43,019 nucleotides of DNA. Origin: Symsagittifera roscoffensis. Its lineage: Eukaryota; Xenacoelomorpha; Acoela; Convolutidae. Where the stretch lies: positions 1-43,019 of the forward strand of contig NW_026971438.1 of the NCBI RefSeq assembly GCF_963678635.1, given 5' to 3'. The notes beneath the pieces are model-generated. The model saw nothing but the letters and a program-made list of their open reading frames with translations. It was not told the DNA's origin and did no database searches. This document shows positions 8,387 through 17,384 of the stretch, piece by piece. Every line of letters starts with the position of its first letter. Position 1 is the first letter of the stretch. The translations under genes were made by a program, and so were the position numbers.

Positions 8387-10994
8387 AGAAAGTCCAGATG
8401 ATGACGATATCTACCCCTTCCTCGTAGATTCATCCGATAATAGAGGACAACATGATTTTTGCAAGAATTTACCCTTAAATTTGTTTGAACCCGGAATCAG
8501 CCCATGTAAAGCAGAGTTCCCAGATGTAAAAATCAAAAGACAAATTATCGATCACTATCTGAAAGATATATGTAACTTAACACAACAATACGGAATCTAC
8601 TCCATAGAATTCAGCTCACCAAACCAGAATCACAGCAAATATGTAATTCAAACAGACGACCTTGATTTAGAATTTTCAAAAGTATTCTCAGAATATATAA
8701 AAAGCATACAATATCATAACTCACAAAGAGCAAACTCCATATTTACCAATGAAGTTTTTGCAATAATATATAGTTATATCTCAATATTAGAAAACGAAAT
8801 CCCAATCCCAAATGTCTCACCGACAGAAACATCTAAACATATAAGGGTACGACATGAAATCACACTACTTTCTAGTTTCCTAAATATAATTAAAGAAAAT
8901 TTCACTAAAGATGAAGTTTCACCACATACAAAACATGATTTACAAAAAATTTTTTCATGGTTTATAATAGATGATTTCACACATAATATAGATTTAATTT
9001 CACAAGCAAGAAAAAATTGTAGACCTCAAAACTCAAACGATGATACCGCCATCACAGAACAATCAGACTACGTTTGGGACCCCGAATGGTCTCATTATGC
9101 ATTCATAAATTTCCCACAATCAATCTCAAGTCAAGCGATAAGTACAATATCTTATACAAGAGATTATGTAAGAGTAATACCATTAACCATTGATGCAACA
9201 CCATTAAACTACAATACATTTTTACCTGATACGCGAAATAACAGTTTAAATTTGACAATCATACACAATGAAAATCTTAATGGAACTAGAAACCTCACTC
9301 AACAAGTTATTCAGACACCAACACACTTCATAAATGAAGAAATCGCTCAAACAATAACAACTACACAACAAAGTATTTCACCGATACGTCCAAGTTTAAC
9401 AACACCAAGAAATACAATTCCTTCACTAGCACAGGTAACCTTACAATCAACCGTTAAACCTTCGGTTGCTCCAAAATATTCACAAATGGATTATCAAACA
9501 TACAGACCCATGACAATACCGTCAAATACACGCAGACCGTTCACAAGGAACAATTTTGCAGAACACAATTATAATTACACACATCCATCAAAAACAAACT
9601 ATCCCTCACGAAAAAATAATAATAATCACATAAGATCTCGATATTGGGATAATCCAATGGCACCAACCAATTCAGTAAATTTTCAAACTAATTCACATCC
9701 TCCACAGGATCGTAGTGAAAATTACCCATTCTTTCAACAGAATAAAAATAAAAAACAAGCAACTCATCAAACGGATTACTTATCCTCAGATGATGATTAT
9801 TTGCAACCAGATATATTTGCACCATATACCCAAGAATATCGCGGACAAGGAATGCAGAAACCATATACACATCATAGAATTTTTTCTCCACACCCGACAG
9901 ATACACAAAATCAACAACCAAAACAAACACAAAACCCAATTAATACACAATCTTTTCAACCAATTCAGCCACAAAACCCAATGACTACACACTCGTATCA
10001 ACCAACACAAATGCAAAAAGAAATACCACTTCCATATTATCTTCAACAACACGAAATAACAAGAAATCAACTTTCAAATTTTTCACAAATGCCAAATGCA
10101 GCAGAATCATTACAAATGACATGGAATCCATACCTTATGGGTGGATCATCAATAACGTCAAACAAACCTTTAATGGTATTCACAGGAACAGATCCCGAAT
10201 ATTCTGTAGAAGATTATTTAAATGCAGTAACAGCAAATTTAATTTTAAATATAGGACCTGAACCAATTAATACGCCACTCCATCAAAACTGGATACATCG
10301 ACGCACAGCGTTGATACAGAAAACCTTAGACGGCGCAGCCCAAAAATGGTTTTCAGTAATGCCTATAGAAATAAAATCAAATTGGAAAAGGTTTACACAA
10401 GAATTTTCAAAAATGTTTGACTCCGAAAGAAACAAACAACAACAAAGAGTTTTATGTAATGAAATTCGCAGATTACCAAATGAAACCGTCAAACAATTAG
10501 CAGTACGCATCGAAACACTAGTTCGAAAAGCATATTCATTAAATACACACGACTATAAAAACACAAAAATGACAGAAATATTAATGATGACCTTAACACC
10601 TCAATTAAGAAAAATAGCAATAAAAAAGAGAGCATCCCATCCCTCCTCAATTCGAGAGCCCGATTTAGCTTTTCGAAAACTAGTAGATAAACTAGAACAA
10701 GCGGAAATCACAATGAAACTCGAAGAAACAGAAAATCTGAAATTACAATATGTTAACCGAATTGAAACAAACACAACAAATATCAACAACATACAGGAAT
10801 CAGATACAGACCTAGTTGAAAAAATCACTGAAATACTCAACATCTATGAAAAACACCCAAACTTTAAAGGCGAACCATCTTTCAAAAAATGGTGTAATTA
10901 TTGCCGACGATACGGACATAGCATTTCTGAATGTAGACAAAAACAGCAAGACAATCAAAACAAACCTCAAAAATATAAAGAACCATATAAATAA
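8361..10994 (+). CDS. gag: Gag-like polyprotein with CCHC zinc knuckle
   Basis: 877 codons from ATG 8361 (MSSTYTPGEESPDDDD) to TAA 10992-10994, intact. The N-terminal ~310 residues are unfamiliar. Residues ~330-600 are Gln/Pro/Asn/Thr-rich, with a 14-residue tandem repeat (QPxQxQNPxxTxS) near 9911-10016. Residues ~620-760 resemble a retrotransposon capsid: FTGTDPEYSVEDYLNAV, AAQKWFSV, then W-F-F spacing typical of the gag family. Near the C-terminus is a knuckle, CNYCRRYGHSISEC (CX2CX4HX4C), followed by a basic tail. It should form the particle core and bind genomic RNA. At 877 residues it is about twice the usual Ty3/Gypsy length. The stop is in the same frame as the next ORF, 12 nt away. 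Confidence 0.9.
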   Translation: MSSTYTPGEESPDDDDIYPFLVDSSDNRGQHDFCKNLPLNLFEPGISPCKAEFPDVKIKRQIIDHYLKDICNLTQQYGIYSIEFSSPNQNHSKYVIQTDDLDLEFSKVFSEYIKSIQYHNSQRANSIFTNEVFAIIYSYISILENEIPIPNVSPTETSKHIRVRHEITLLSSFLNIIKENFTKDEVSPHTKHDLQKIFSWFIIDDFTHNIDLISQARKNCRPQNSNDDTAITEQSDYVWDPEWSHYAFINFPQSISSQAISTISYTRDYVRVIPLTIDATPLNYNTFLPDTRNNSLNLTIIHNENLNGTRNLTQQVIQTPTHFINEEIAQTITTTQQSISPIRPSLTTPRNTIPSLAQVTLQSTVKPSVAPKYSQMDYQTYRPMTIPSNTRRPFTRNNFAEHNYNYTHPSKTNYPSRKNNNNHIRSRYWDNPMAPTNSVNFQTNSHPPQDRSENYPFFQQNKNKKQATHQTDYLSSDDDYLQPDIFAPYTQEYRGQGMQKPYTHHRIFSPHPTDTQNQQPKQTQNPINTQSFQPIQPQNPMTTHSYQPTQMQKEIPLPYYLQQHEITRNQLSNFSQMPNAAESLQMTWNPYLMGGSSITSNKPLMVFTGTDPEYSVEDYLNAVTANLILNIGPEPINTPLHQNWIHRRTALIQKTLDGAAQKWFSVMPIEIKSNWKRFTQEFSKMFDSERNKQQQRVLCNEIRRLPNETVKQLAVRIETLVRKAYSLNTHDYKNTKMTEILMMTLTPQLRKIAIKKRASHPSSIREPDLAFRKLVDKLEQAEITMKLEETENLKLQYVNRIETNTTNINNIQESDTDLVEKITEILNIYEKHPNFKGEPSFKKWCNYCRRYGHSISECRQKQQDNQNKPQKYKEPYK

Positions 10995-11006
10995 TTCTAT
11001 CAGTAC

Positions 11007-12560
11007 ATGAGGAAAGATCAAAATCTACCGAACAAAAATGTATACAGCAACAACAGTTCAGGAAAACCACTCCCGAACAATACCAATTATACGAGAACTC
11101 AATCACCACATAACTCAAGTTATAGAGGAAGATCGCCAGAACGAAGAAATACACAAAATTTGTCACAAAATCACTACAATATACCAAATAGTCGAAATAA
11201 CTACTCCAGATCCAATTCAAATACAACACAATTTGTTTCTAGATCTAATTCCCACTCAAGGAACAAATACTATCCAAACAATCAGTCACGAAACTCATCA
11301 TATAATAGAAATAGAAACTACTCCAATAATCGAAATAGAAGTTATTCAAACAACCGAAATCAGTATTACCCGAACAATCGATTAAGAAATAACTCATATA
11401 ACAGATCAAACGGCAATTATCAAAACAGATCACGAAATAATTCACAAAATCGACATTCAAGTAATAATACTCGTTATAGAAATTATTCCCAATCACCACA
11501 CAGAAATAGTAACCATTATAATAATTCTAACAATCGTCACAGAAGTAGTACACCTAAAGATAAAAGACATATTAATCAAGTACAATCAAATCCAGAAACA
11601 ACATCAGACCCCCCAGGTATTGATGACACAGTAGCTGATACGCTACAACTAAATCAAATAAACTGTGGATCATCAGATTCAGAAAGTGATACAGAAAACA
11701 CTCTCTCCATCAATATGATAGCAGTCGAAAATGACTATGAACCTATTATATATGAACAACCTTTTTCATCACATATATATGAAAATCAATCAGAACTCCT
11801 TCACAATTATTATATTGAACCCATTCATTCCACACAAACAACACAAGAAACTAACGAAATCAACACTACAAATCGACCCAATGAAAATGACAAAACAAAA
11901 TGCTTGAATACAAACCACATCTATCAGAATATACAAAAAGAACAACCTAAAGAAAAAATTTGGACAATACCATTTCTTTTAGAAAGTCCAAGAAACAAAG
12001 AATTTCAACCACCAGATCTTGAAATTGATTTTTTAATTGATTCACGAGCAGAATCAAACATAATAAACATTCCCACATGGAATGAAATAAAAACCTTACA
12101 CCCAAAGCTAACACCTCTTCAAACCTCCAGTAAGCTAGCAACAGCACAAGGATCAACGTTGGTAAATTACGGAAAAATTCAATTAGTTCTTCTCCCCACA
12201 AGAACAATAGAACAAAATAAAATTTTAAATAAACCATTTAAACAAATATTTCATATCACTGATATGAAACACAATATCATTGGAATACCGTTTATCTCTA
12301 AATACATACCAACAATCAACATCTTGAATAGTAAAATACTAATCAAAGATAAATACACAAAAACAAAAGACACATCCCTAACATTTTTTCAAAGATTAAA
12401 TAAACAACCACCATTCTTTTCAAAATTTTATCCAATATATAACCAACAACGAAAACACCTGAAACCACTATCAGGAAACATATATAATTTTTCAATAAAA
12501 CAAGTTCACCAATATGACAAAAAATCAAAACAAACAACAATTTTATATGTCAGATTTTGA
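11007..12560 (+). CDS. RS/Asn-rich segment plus aspartic protease
   Basis: 517 codons in the same frame as gag; only the TAA at 10992-10994 separates them, so a gag-pro fusion by stop readthrough, or a recent nonsense change, is likely. Residues ~20-190 are repeats of Arg, Asn, Ser and Tyr (NYSNNRNRSYSNNRNQYY), a nucleocapsid-like basic domain. Near residue 340 is a retropepsin signature, DFLIDSRAESNI, followed by the second-half motif HNIIGIPFI. The family motif is D-S/T-G-A. Here the Gly codon is CGA (Arg) at 12045-12047, which should cripple catalysis. The 3' end overlaps the RT frame by 47 nt. Confidence 0.85.
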   Translation: MRKDQNLPNKNVYSNNSSGKPLPNNTNYTRTQSPHNSSYRGRSPERRNTQNLSQNHYNIPNSRNNYSRSNSNTTQFVSRSNSHSRNKYYPNNQSRNSSYNRNRNYSNNRNRSYSNNRNQYYPNNRLRNNSYNRSNGNYQNRSRNNSQNRHSSNNTRYRNYSQSPHRNSNHYNNSNNRHRSSTPKDKRHINQVQSNPETTSDPPGIDDTVADTLQLNQINCGSSDSESDTENTLSINMIAVENDYEPIIYEQPFSSHIYENQSELLHNYYIEPIHSTQTTQETNEINTTNRPNENDKTKCLNTNHIYQNIQKEQPKEKIWTIPFLLESPRNKEFQPPDLEIDFLIDSRAESNIINIPTWNEIKTLHPKLTPLQTSSKLATAQGSTLVNYGKIQLVLLPTRTIEQNKILNKPFKQIFHITDMKHNIIGIPFISKYIPTINILNSKILIKDKYTKTKDTSLTFFQRLNKQPPFFSKFYPIYNQQRKHLKPLSGNIYNFSIKQVHQYDKKSKQTTILYVRF

Positions 12561-14043
12561 ATTTAAAATTATCCATAAATTTTTCAAAATCACAATCTCA
12601 TCCATAAAATATTTGAAAAACTCGAATTCAGATATTATTTCTTTACACGTATACAACAATACACCCTATCAAGTAACTTTACCTGTAGGACTTTTAGGCT
12701 ATTGCGAAACCAACGCTACAATATCACCGATACACGAAAAAGCATACCGCGTAAATAATATACTCCAATTATTAGATATTTGTCAATCCACAATTCTCAA
12801 TGAAGAATTATCCATAAATAATATAATAAGTAACGAAAAAAGAAATACGGATTATTTCACAAAAACCCCATATTTCAAACCTACATTCAACATAAGTAAC
12901 TACACAGAGAATCAACAGAAAATTTTAACAATGTTTAACTTCCAACATTCACAAATAACACAAGACGAATTTGATAGATTAGCCAAACAGCTAATAAAAT
13001 ATTCATCAGTCTATGCAACATCCAAATTTGATGTTGGCAAAATCAGTTCATCACTACATCTCCCATTAAAACCTGATGCAGTTTTCAAAAAACAAAGAGC
13101 AAGTAAAGTACCAATTCACTTACACGATAAAGTAAACAGATTACTCGATATTTTAGAACAATACAATATTATATCACCAGTAAATAAAGAAGAACAACCA
13201 AAAGGTAACACATTTATCAACCCTGTTATCATCCTAGCAAAAGGAGAATCATTAAAAATCGTTCTCGACGCTAGATACCTTAATTCACTCATAGACGAAT
13301 CAAAGTGCAATTGGCCTATTGAACCAATACAAGTTATTTTAACAAAAATAAACGGAAAATACTTTACAACCGCAGATATGAATAGTGCATACAATCAAAT
13401 GCCACTAGATGAACAATCGCGACGCCTAACACAATTTGTTATTGGAAATCAGCAATATGAATTCAACCGCCTATTCTATGGAATATCCATAGGACCAGCA
13501 GCATTTTCAGCTTTTATGAGCAAAATTTTTAGACCACTAATACTCAAGAAAAACGCAATCACCTATTTAGACGATGTTTTTATGCAATCACAGACAAAAG
13601 AAGAAATGTTCAATGTTTTAGAACACTATCACAAAATACTTCAAAACGAAAATTTGAAGCCCGCCCCCGATAAATCACACTTCTTTTTGACACGAGTTAA
13701 ATTCTTAGGACATAATACAGAAAGAAAGACAATCACTCCATTAAAATCACGCATTGATGCTATTCAGAAGCTCCAACCACCAACAAATAAAAAGAAAATC
13801 CAAGAATTCCTTGGACTGTTAAACTTTTTAAGCAAATATGTCTATAAAATGCAACTATACCTAAGACCATTCTATAATATACTTAGACAACAAAATAATT
13901 TTGAATGGAATACAGAACATCAAGCACGATTTGAAGAAATTAAAAAACTTTTAACTGAACAAATTTCAAATACATGTGCGATGCTTCGAATTTTGGCATC
14001 GGCGCAGCATTATTACAATCACACAATGGTACAAACAAAATGA
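12514..14043 (+). CDS. pol: Reverse transcriptase (pol, part 1)
   Basis: 509 codons in frame +1 relative to protease. The RT fingers and palm are complete in this segment: FINPVIILAKGESLKIVLDARYLN, then TADMNSAYNQMPLDE with the first catalytic Asp, FNRLFYGISIGPAAFSAFMS, the active site YLDDVF (13564-13581), VKFLGHNT and the connection motif IQEFLGLLNFLSKYV. This is Ty3/Gypsy architecture. The genuine coding ends near 13970, where the frame leaves the RNase H reading; the last ~24 codons are out-of-frame. The overlap with protease (12514-12560) could be a programmed shift or an indel. A-runs (CAAAAAATC) lie in the overlap. Confidence 0.93.
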   Translation: MTKNQNKQQFYMSDFEFKIIHKFFKITISSIKYLKNSNSDIISLHVYNNTPYQVTLPVGLLGYCETNATISPIHEKAYRVNNILQLLDICQSTILNEELSINNIISNEKRNTDYFTKTPYFKPTFNISNYTENQQKILTMFNFQHSQITQDEFDRLAKQLIKYSSVYATSKFDVGKISSSLHLPLKPDAVFKKQRASKVPIHLHDKVNRLLDILEQYNIISPVNKEEQPKGNTFINPVIILAKGESLKIVLDARYLNSLIDESKCNWPIEPIQVILTKINGKYFTTADMNSAYNQMPLDEQSRRLTQFVIGNQQYEFNRLFYGISIGPAAFSAFMSKIFRPLILKKNAITYLDDVFMQSQTKEEMFNVLEHYHKILQNENLKPAPDKSHFFLTRVKFLGHNTERKTITPLKSRIDAIQKLQPPTNKKKIQEFLGLLNFLSKYVYKMQLYLRPFYNILRQQNNFEWNTEHQARFEEIKKLLTEQISNTCAMLRILASAQHYYNHTMVQTK

Positions 14044-14669
14044 ACCTTATATCAGCAAATTCTCGATTATTCACTCAAGCAGAGCTACGACTCTCCACTC
14101 TAATGAGAGAATGTACAGCCATAATATATACACTAACAGAATATGAATTTCTGATACTTGGATCAAAACATCCAACAGTTCTATTCACAGACCACAAACC
14201 AATCATCTTTCTTTTTACACAAAAATCCAATCCAAATCACCGAGTTTATAGATTTCAATTAATTCTAATGAAATTCCCAAACTTACATATAGTGTGGACA
14301 GCAGGAAAAAATCTTGCATTACCAGACACTTTAAGTCGAAATACACCACCTGAATTACTTACACGTAAAACTACAGTTGAAATACCCAAAAATATAAAAT
14401 TCTACCTTGCAGAAAACGAAACATCACCCCGACTAGAATGCAAATATGCAGTAAAAACTGACGTTGAACAATCACAGATAAATAGTTTACAACATTTCCC
14501 ACTTTATTTAGATTGCCAAAATAACCACTATGAAGTTGATCTACTTGGAACATCAACTTTTAAACCAATTCCATATTCACAATGGATAAAAAATAACACC
14601 CAACAAAAAAGAATAAAACAACACCCGCCTAAAAAAGACTTTTTTCCACTAATTGTAAAGAAAATCTAA
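13974..14669 (+). CDS. pol: RNase H (pol, part 2, displaced frame)
   Basis: Frame 0. It begins at CDASNFGIGAALLQ (first catalytic Asp), then RECTAIIYTL (catalytic Glu), LFTDHKPIIFLF (Asp) and LALPDTLSR, the full Ty3/Gypsy RNase H order. Relative to the family the link between the RT connection domain and CDAS appears several residues short, so a small deletion with a frame change near 13971 is likely. The ATG at 13974 is therefore not a natural start. Real homology ends near 14635, where the reading moves to the integrase frame. Confidence 0.9.
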   Translation: MCDASNFGIGAALLQSHNGTNKMNLISANSRLFTQAELRLSTLMRECTAIIYTLTEYEFLILGSKHPTVLFTDHKPIIFLFTQKSNPNHRVYRFQLILMKFPNLHIVWTAGKNLALPDTLSRNTPPELLTRKTTVEIPKNIKFYLAENETSPRLECKYAVKTDVEQSQINSLQHFPLYLDCQNNHYEVDLLGTSTFKPIPYSQWIKNNTQQKRIKQHPPKKDFFPLIVKKI

Positions 14670-15952
14670 CTGATAAAATAAATTTATCAGGACCACAAAC
14701 AAACGATTCAAAATACACAATAAATCAAGTTCTTGACCTCCATGACCCCCTTGATACAATTCCTTTATCTAAATCAGAAATTGAAAACATTTTTCTCCCT
14801 CCAACAGAAAAAATTACAATTCCAACCTCGAAACAATATCAAAATCTTGACCCAGTAATTAGACAACTAAAATCATGGCACAAATATAAAACTAAACCCG
14901 TCAAGGCAGATACAACTATTTTAGGAAATAAAACACTCCTCCGATACTTTCGAAAATTTAATAATACTACAATTAACGAAAACACAGACCTTCTAGAATA
15001 TAAATTACATGAACATACAGTTCCCTGTCTCCCTTTAAGTATGATTCTCATAGTTTTTAATATTTCACATACACAAAACAATAAAGGACACTCTGGATCA
15101 GAGAAAACATATTCAAATTTCATACAAAACTTTTATTTCCCAAATGCACCAATTTGGATAAAAGTACTATGCAATGATTCTATAGTATGTCAACTAAATA
15201 AACCTTATCCAAATCAAAAACAAATAGCACAAAAACAAGATTTCAAAAGACAAAGTTTGTACTTTAATCACCGTATCTCATTTGATACAAAAGGACCAAT
15301 TTCACCCTCATCCGAAGGAAACTCCGACATTATGGTAATTGTTGACGCATTTACACATTATGTAGCACTTAACCCAGTAGTACATTGTAACGCTTATTAC
15401 GCTTACACAACGCTTTATGAACACTGGATAGCCAAATTTGGACTACCAGAAATTTTAGTTACAGACAACGGTACAGAATTCATAAATAATGAAATCATCA
15501 CACTACGTCATTTATATAACATCAAACACAAACCACGTACATCTCACGCACCTTGGACAAACGGCTTAGTCGAAGGTATGAACCGTTCACTACAAGAATA
15601 TCTTAGATGTATCATCAATGGAAATGATACAAGATACACCGAATGGTCAGCAGATGCAAAACTATTTCCCTTAGCATATAATTCACAAATCACGACAACT
15701 CTAGGAATGTCACCATATGAAATGGTTTTTAACCAAAAGCCACGCAAACCAATAATGTTTACAGCAAACTCTCATAAAAACGCACAAAGTTATTGTCAAC
15801 CGAGTAAAGACTCAATTTGTTATAACCTACCTTTACATACACACGATGAAGATCATTTTCATCACCCACAAATTCTTAAATTAGCCTCCGGTACACACAC
15901 CGAATGGATTTTAAACAGAGATAAAAACACAATGAAATTTACCAAAAAGTAG
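14633..15952 (+). CDS. pol: Integrase (pol, part 3), DD35E
   Basis: The frame is open from 14633 (after TAA 14630-14632) to TAG 15950-15952 and has no early ATG, as expected for an internal polyprotein part. It contains a linker, then an HHCC-type zinc finger (HTQNNKGH, then CNDSIVCQ, where the first Cys of the CX2C pair appears replaced by Ser). The catalytic core has Asp at 15284 (FDTKGP), Asp at 15464 (VTDNGTEF) and Glu at 15572 (GLVEGMNR), with 35 residues between the last two. It would insert the cDNA in the host genome. The break from RNase H falls in A/T runs at 14630-14647 and the break to the tail in the A-run near 15944. Confidence 0.92.
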   Translation, partial: KRLFSTNCKENLTDKINLSGPQTNDSKYTINQVLDLHDPLDTIPLSKSEIENIFLPPTEKITIPTSKQYQNLDPVIRQLKSWHKYKTKPVKADTTILGNKTLLRYFRKFNNTTINENTDLLEYKLHEHTVPCLPLSMILIVFNISHTQNNKGHSGSEKTYSNFIQNFYFPNAPIWIKVLCNDSIVCQLNKPYPNQKQIAQKQDFKRQSLYFNHRISFDTKGPISPSSEGNSDIMVIVDAFTHYVALNPVVHCNAYYAYTTLYEHWIAKFGLPEILVTDNGTEFINNEIITLRHLYNIKHKPRTSHAPWTNGLVEGMNRSLQEYLRCIINGNDTRYTEWSADAKLFPLAYNSQITTTLGMSPYEMVFNQKPRKPIMFTANSHKNAQSYCQPSKDSICYNLPLHTHDEDHFHHPQILKLASGTHTEWILNRDKNTMKFTKK

Positions 15953-16563
15953 CAAAAAAGTTGTTACAAAGGCAAAACATTAATGAACAAATAAATTCAC
16001 GCTTTACACCAGCCTCCGATTTAAGAATTGGAACCTTTGTTTTAATACCCAATTTTAACACTCAAAAAGGAATTTCTAAAAAATTACAACCCCTTCGTAA
16101 AGGACCATACCAAATAATTGCAAAACCCACTGATGTCACATATAAAATCACCGACTCAGATCAAAAAGAAATCGTTCAACATCGAAATAACCTATTACCT
16201 TATTACCCAAAAGAATACGCACTACGCGAACTAACTCAATTATATTGTTTTACAGGTTTAAAAGTTATTCAAAATAACCCACATATGCAAAATACAACAA
16301 AGGAACAAAATGATATTCACCTTGAAAACCAAAATGAAAAATCAACTACAACGAAAAACAATACAAAAACGCTAGATCAAAATACATCTCAAAAAGAAAG
16401 AAAAAACAGAAAAATGATAGAAAAAGTAATACCCCAAGAACAATACGACAAATCAGAACATAGAGAGTCATCACGACTTAGAAATCAACCACGTAAAAAC
16501 TATAAAACATTCATTCCACAATCTAAAATATTGAAGAAAGTCGAATTTCAAAAACAGCTTTAA
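15946..16563 (+). CDS. pol: Integrase C-terminus with GPY/F module (pol, part 4)
   Basis: Continues the integrase in another frame after the A-run break near 15944. It reads SDLRIGTFVLIPNF, then LRKGPYQIIAKP (the GPY/F motif of Ty3/Gypsy integrases), VTYKITD and HRNNLLPYYP. A basic, Lys/Asn/Thr-rich tail ends at TAA 16561-16563 with a Ser-Arg-Leu-Arg-x-x-Pro-Arg-Lys-x-Tyr motif common at the ends of retroelement polyproteins. No chromodomain is evident. The first in-frame start-like codon (TTG 15961) is not biologically meaningful. Confidence 0.88.
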   Translation, partial: KVAKKLLQRQNINEQINSRFTPASDLRIGTFVLIPNFNTQKGISKKLQPLRKGPYQIIAKPTDVTYKITDSDQKEIVQHRNNLLPYYPKEYALRELTQLYCFTGLKVIQNNPHMQNTTKEQNDIHLENQNEKSTTTKNNTKTLDQNTSQKERKNRKMIEKVIPQEQYDKSEHRESSRLRNQPRKNYKTFIPQSKILKKVEFQKQL

Positions 16564-17384
16564 TTTTATATTTAATAATCTTTGCACCTCTGAAACATTT
16601 TTAATTTTCATTTTTCAAAATAACATGCTGACAAACACGCAGCGATTCTGGTTCATAATCAGCCAATAGGATTCATCCAATCCGTCACCTTCTCTAACTT
16701 TAACACAGATCAACTAGACGAACGATATAAAACTCCAGGCATATCTATAACTATAACTTTGCGACCTCCAGGTCAACAATAAGCAAACCACCCCAATTTG
16801 ACAACTAAAATAAATATCACCATAATATCATAACCCTCCCTTATCTAATAACCCAAAGATCAACAATATTTCCCCAACTTAGACCTCAAATACCCCCCAA
16901 AACAAATCTTTTAACTTAGCCTAAAGTAAAAGACCGACCATTTTAATTAGCCTAAAGTATAAAAATCTTAAATTACCCCGGATCATTTGACAAATAAAAA
17001 TGAAGAAAAAGAAGACATCCCGATCACCATAAAAATTGCCCCCAACAATTTTTCACAAAACTCAACCCACTTGTCAAAAAACCCAATAAATAATTCGACC
17101 ACACTTGAAAATTGCCTCAAACAACAAAAAATATTCGATTGAGAAATCATTTCTTAAATGCTCTTCTCTCAATTAGTCAACATAATTCTAACAAATCTCA
17201 AACAATTTTTTACGATATTTAAAATTTTCATCATAATTCTTTTTGATATCTTTGAATCTTTTGTAATAATTTTAATCATTTTTTGCAATATTTTTTAAAT
17301 TTTCTATTCCATATTTGAACTATACCTCTAGCTTTCAAAAGCTCTTGACTATATCCACAGGTACGATTCACAAAACTTGTCTAA
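16564..17384 (+). other. Non-coding gap between pol and the membrane protein gene
   Basis: About 820 nt with frequent stops in all three plus frames. It includes CTTGACTATATCCACAG ending at 17360, a plausible 3' splice site with a branch-like TTGAC, 24 nt before the ATG of the next gene. A subgenomic spliced message is therefore possible. A few short duplications (TTAGCCTAAAGTA at about 16917 and 16950) occur. Nothing else is seen. Confidence 0.55.

Noticed and set aside
9715-9984. Plus-strand frame inside gag
   Set aside because: Overlaps the intact gag frame and consists of Ile/His/Lys/Asn from the A-rich sequence; no independent signal.
11038-11385. Second plus-strand frame over the RS-rich region
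   Set aside because: A repeat-driven shadow of the Arg/Asn/Ser repeats in the main frame.
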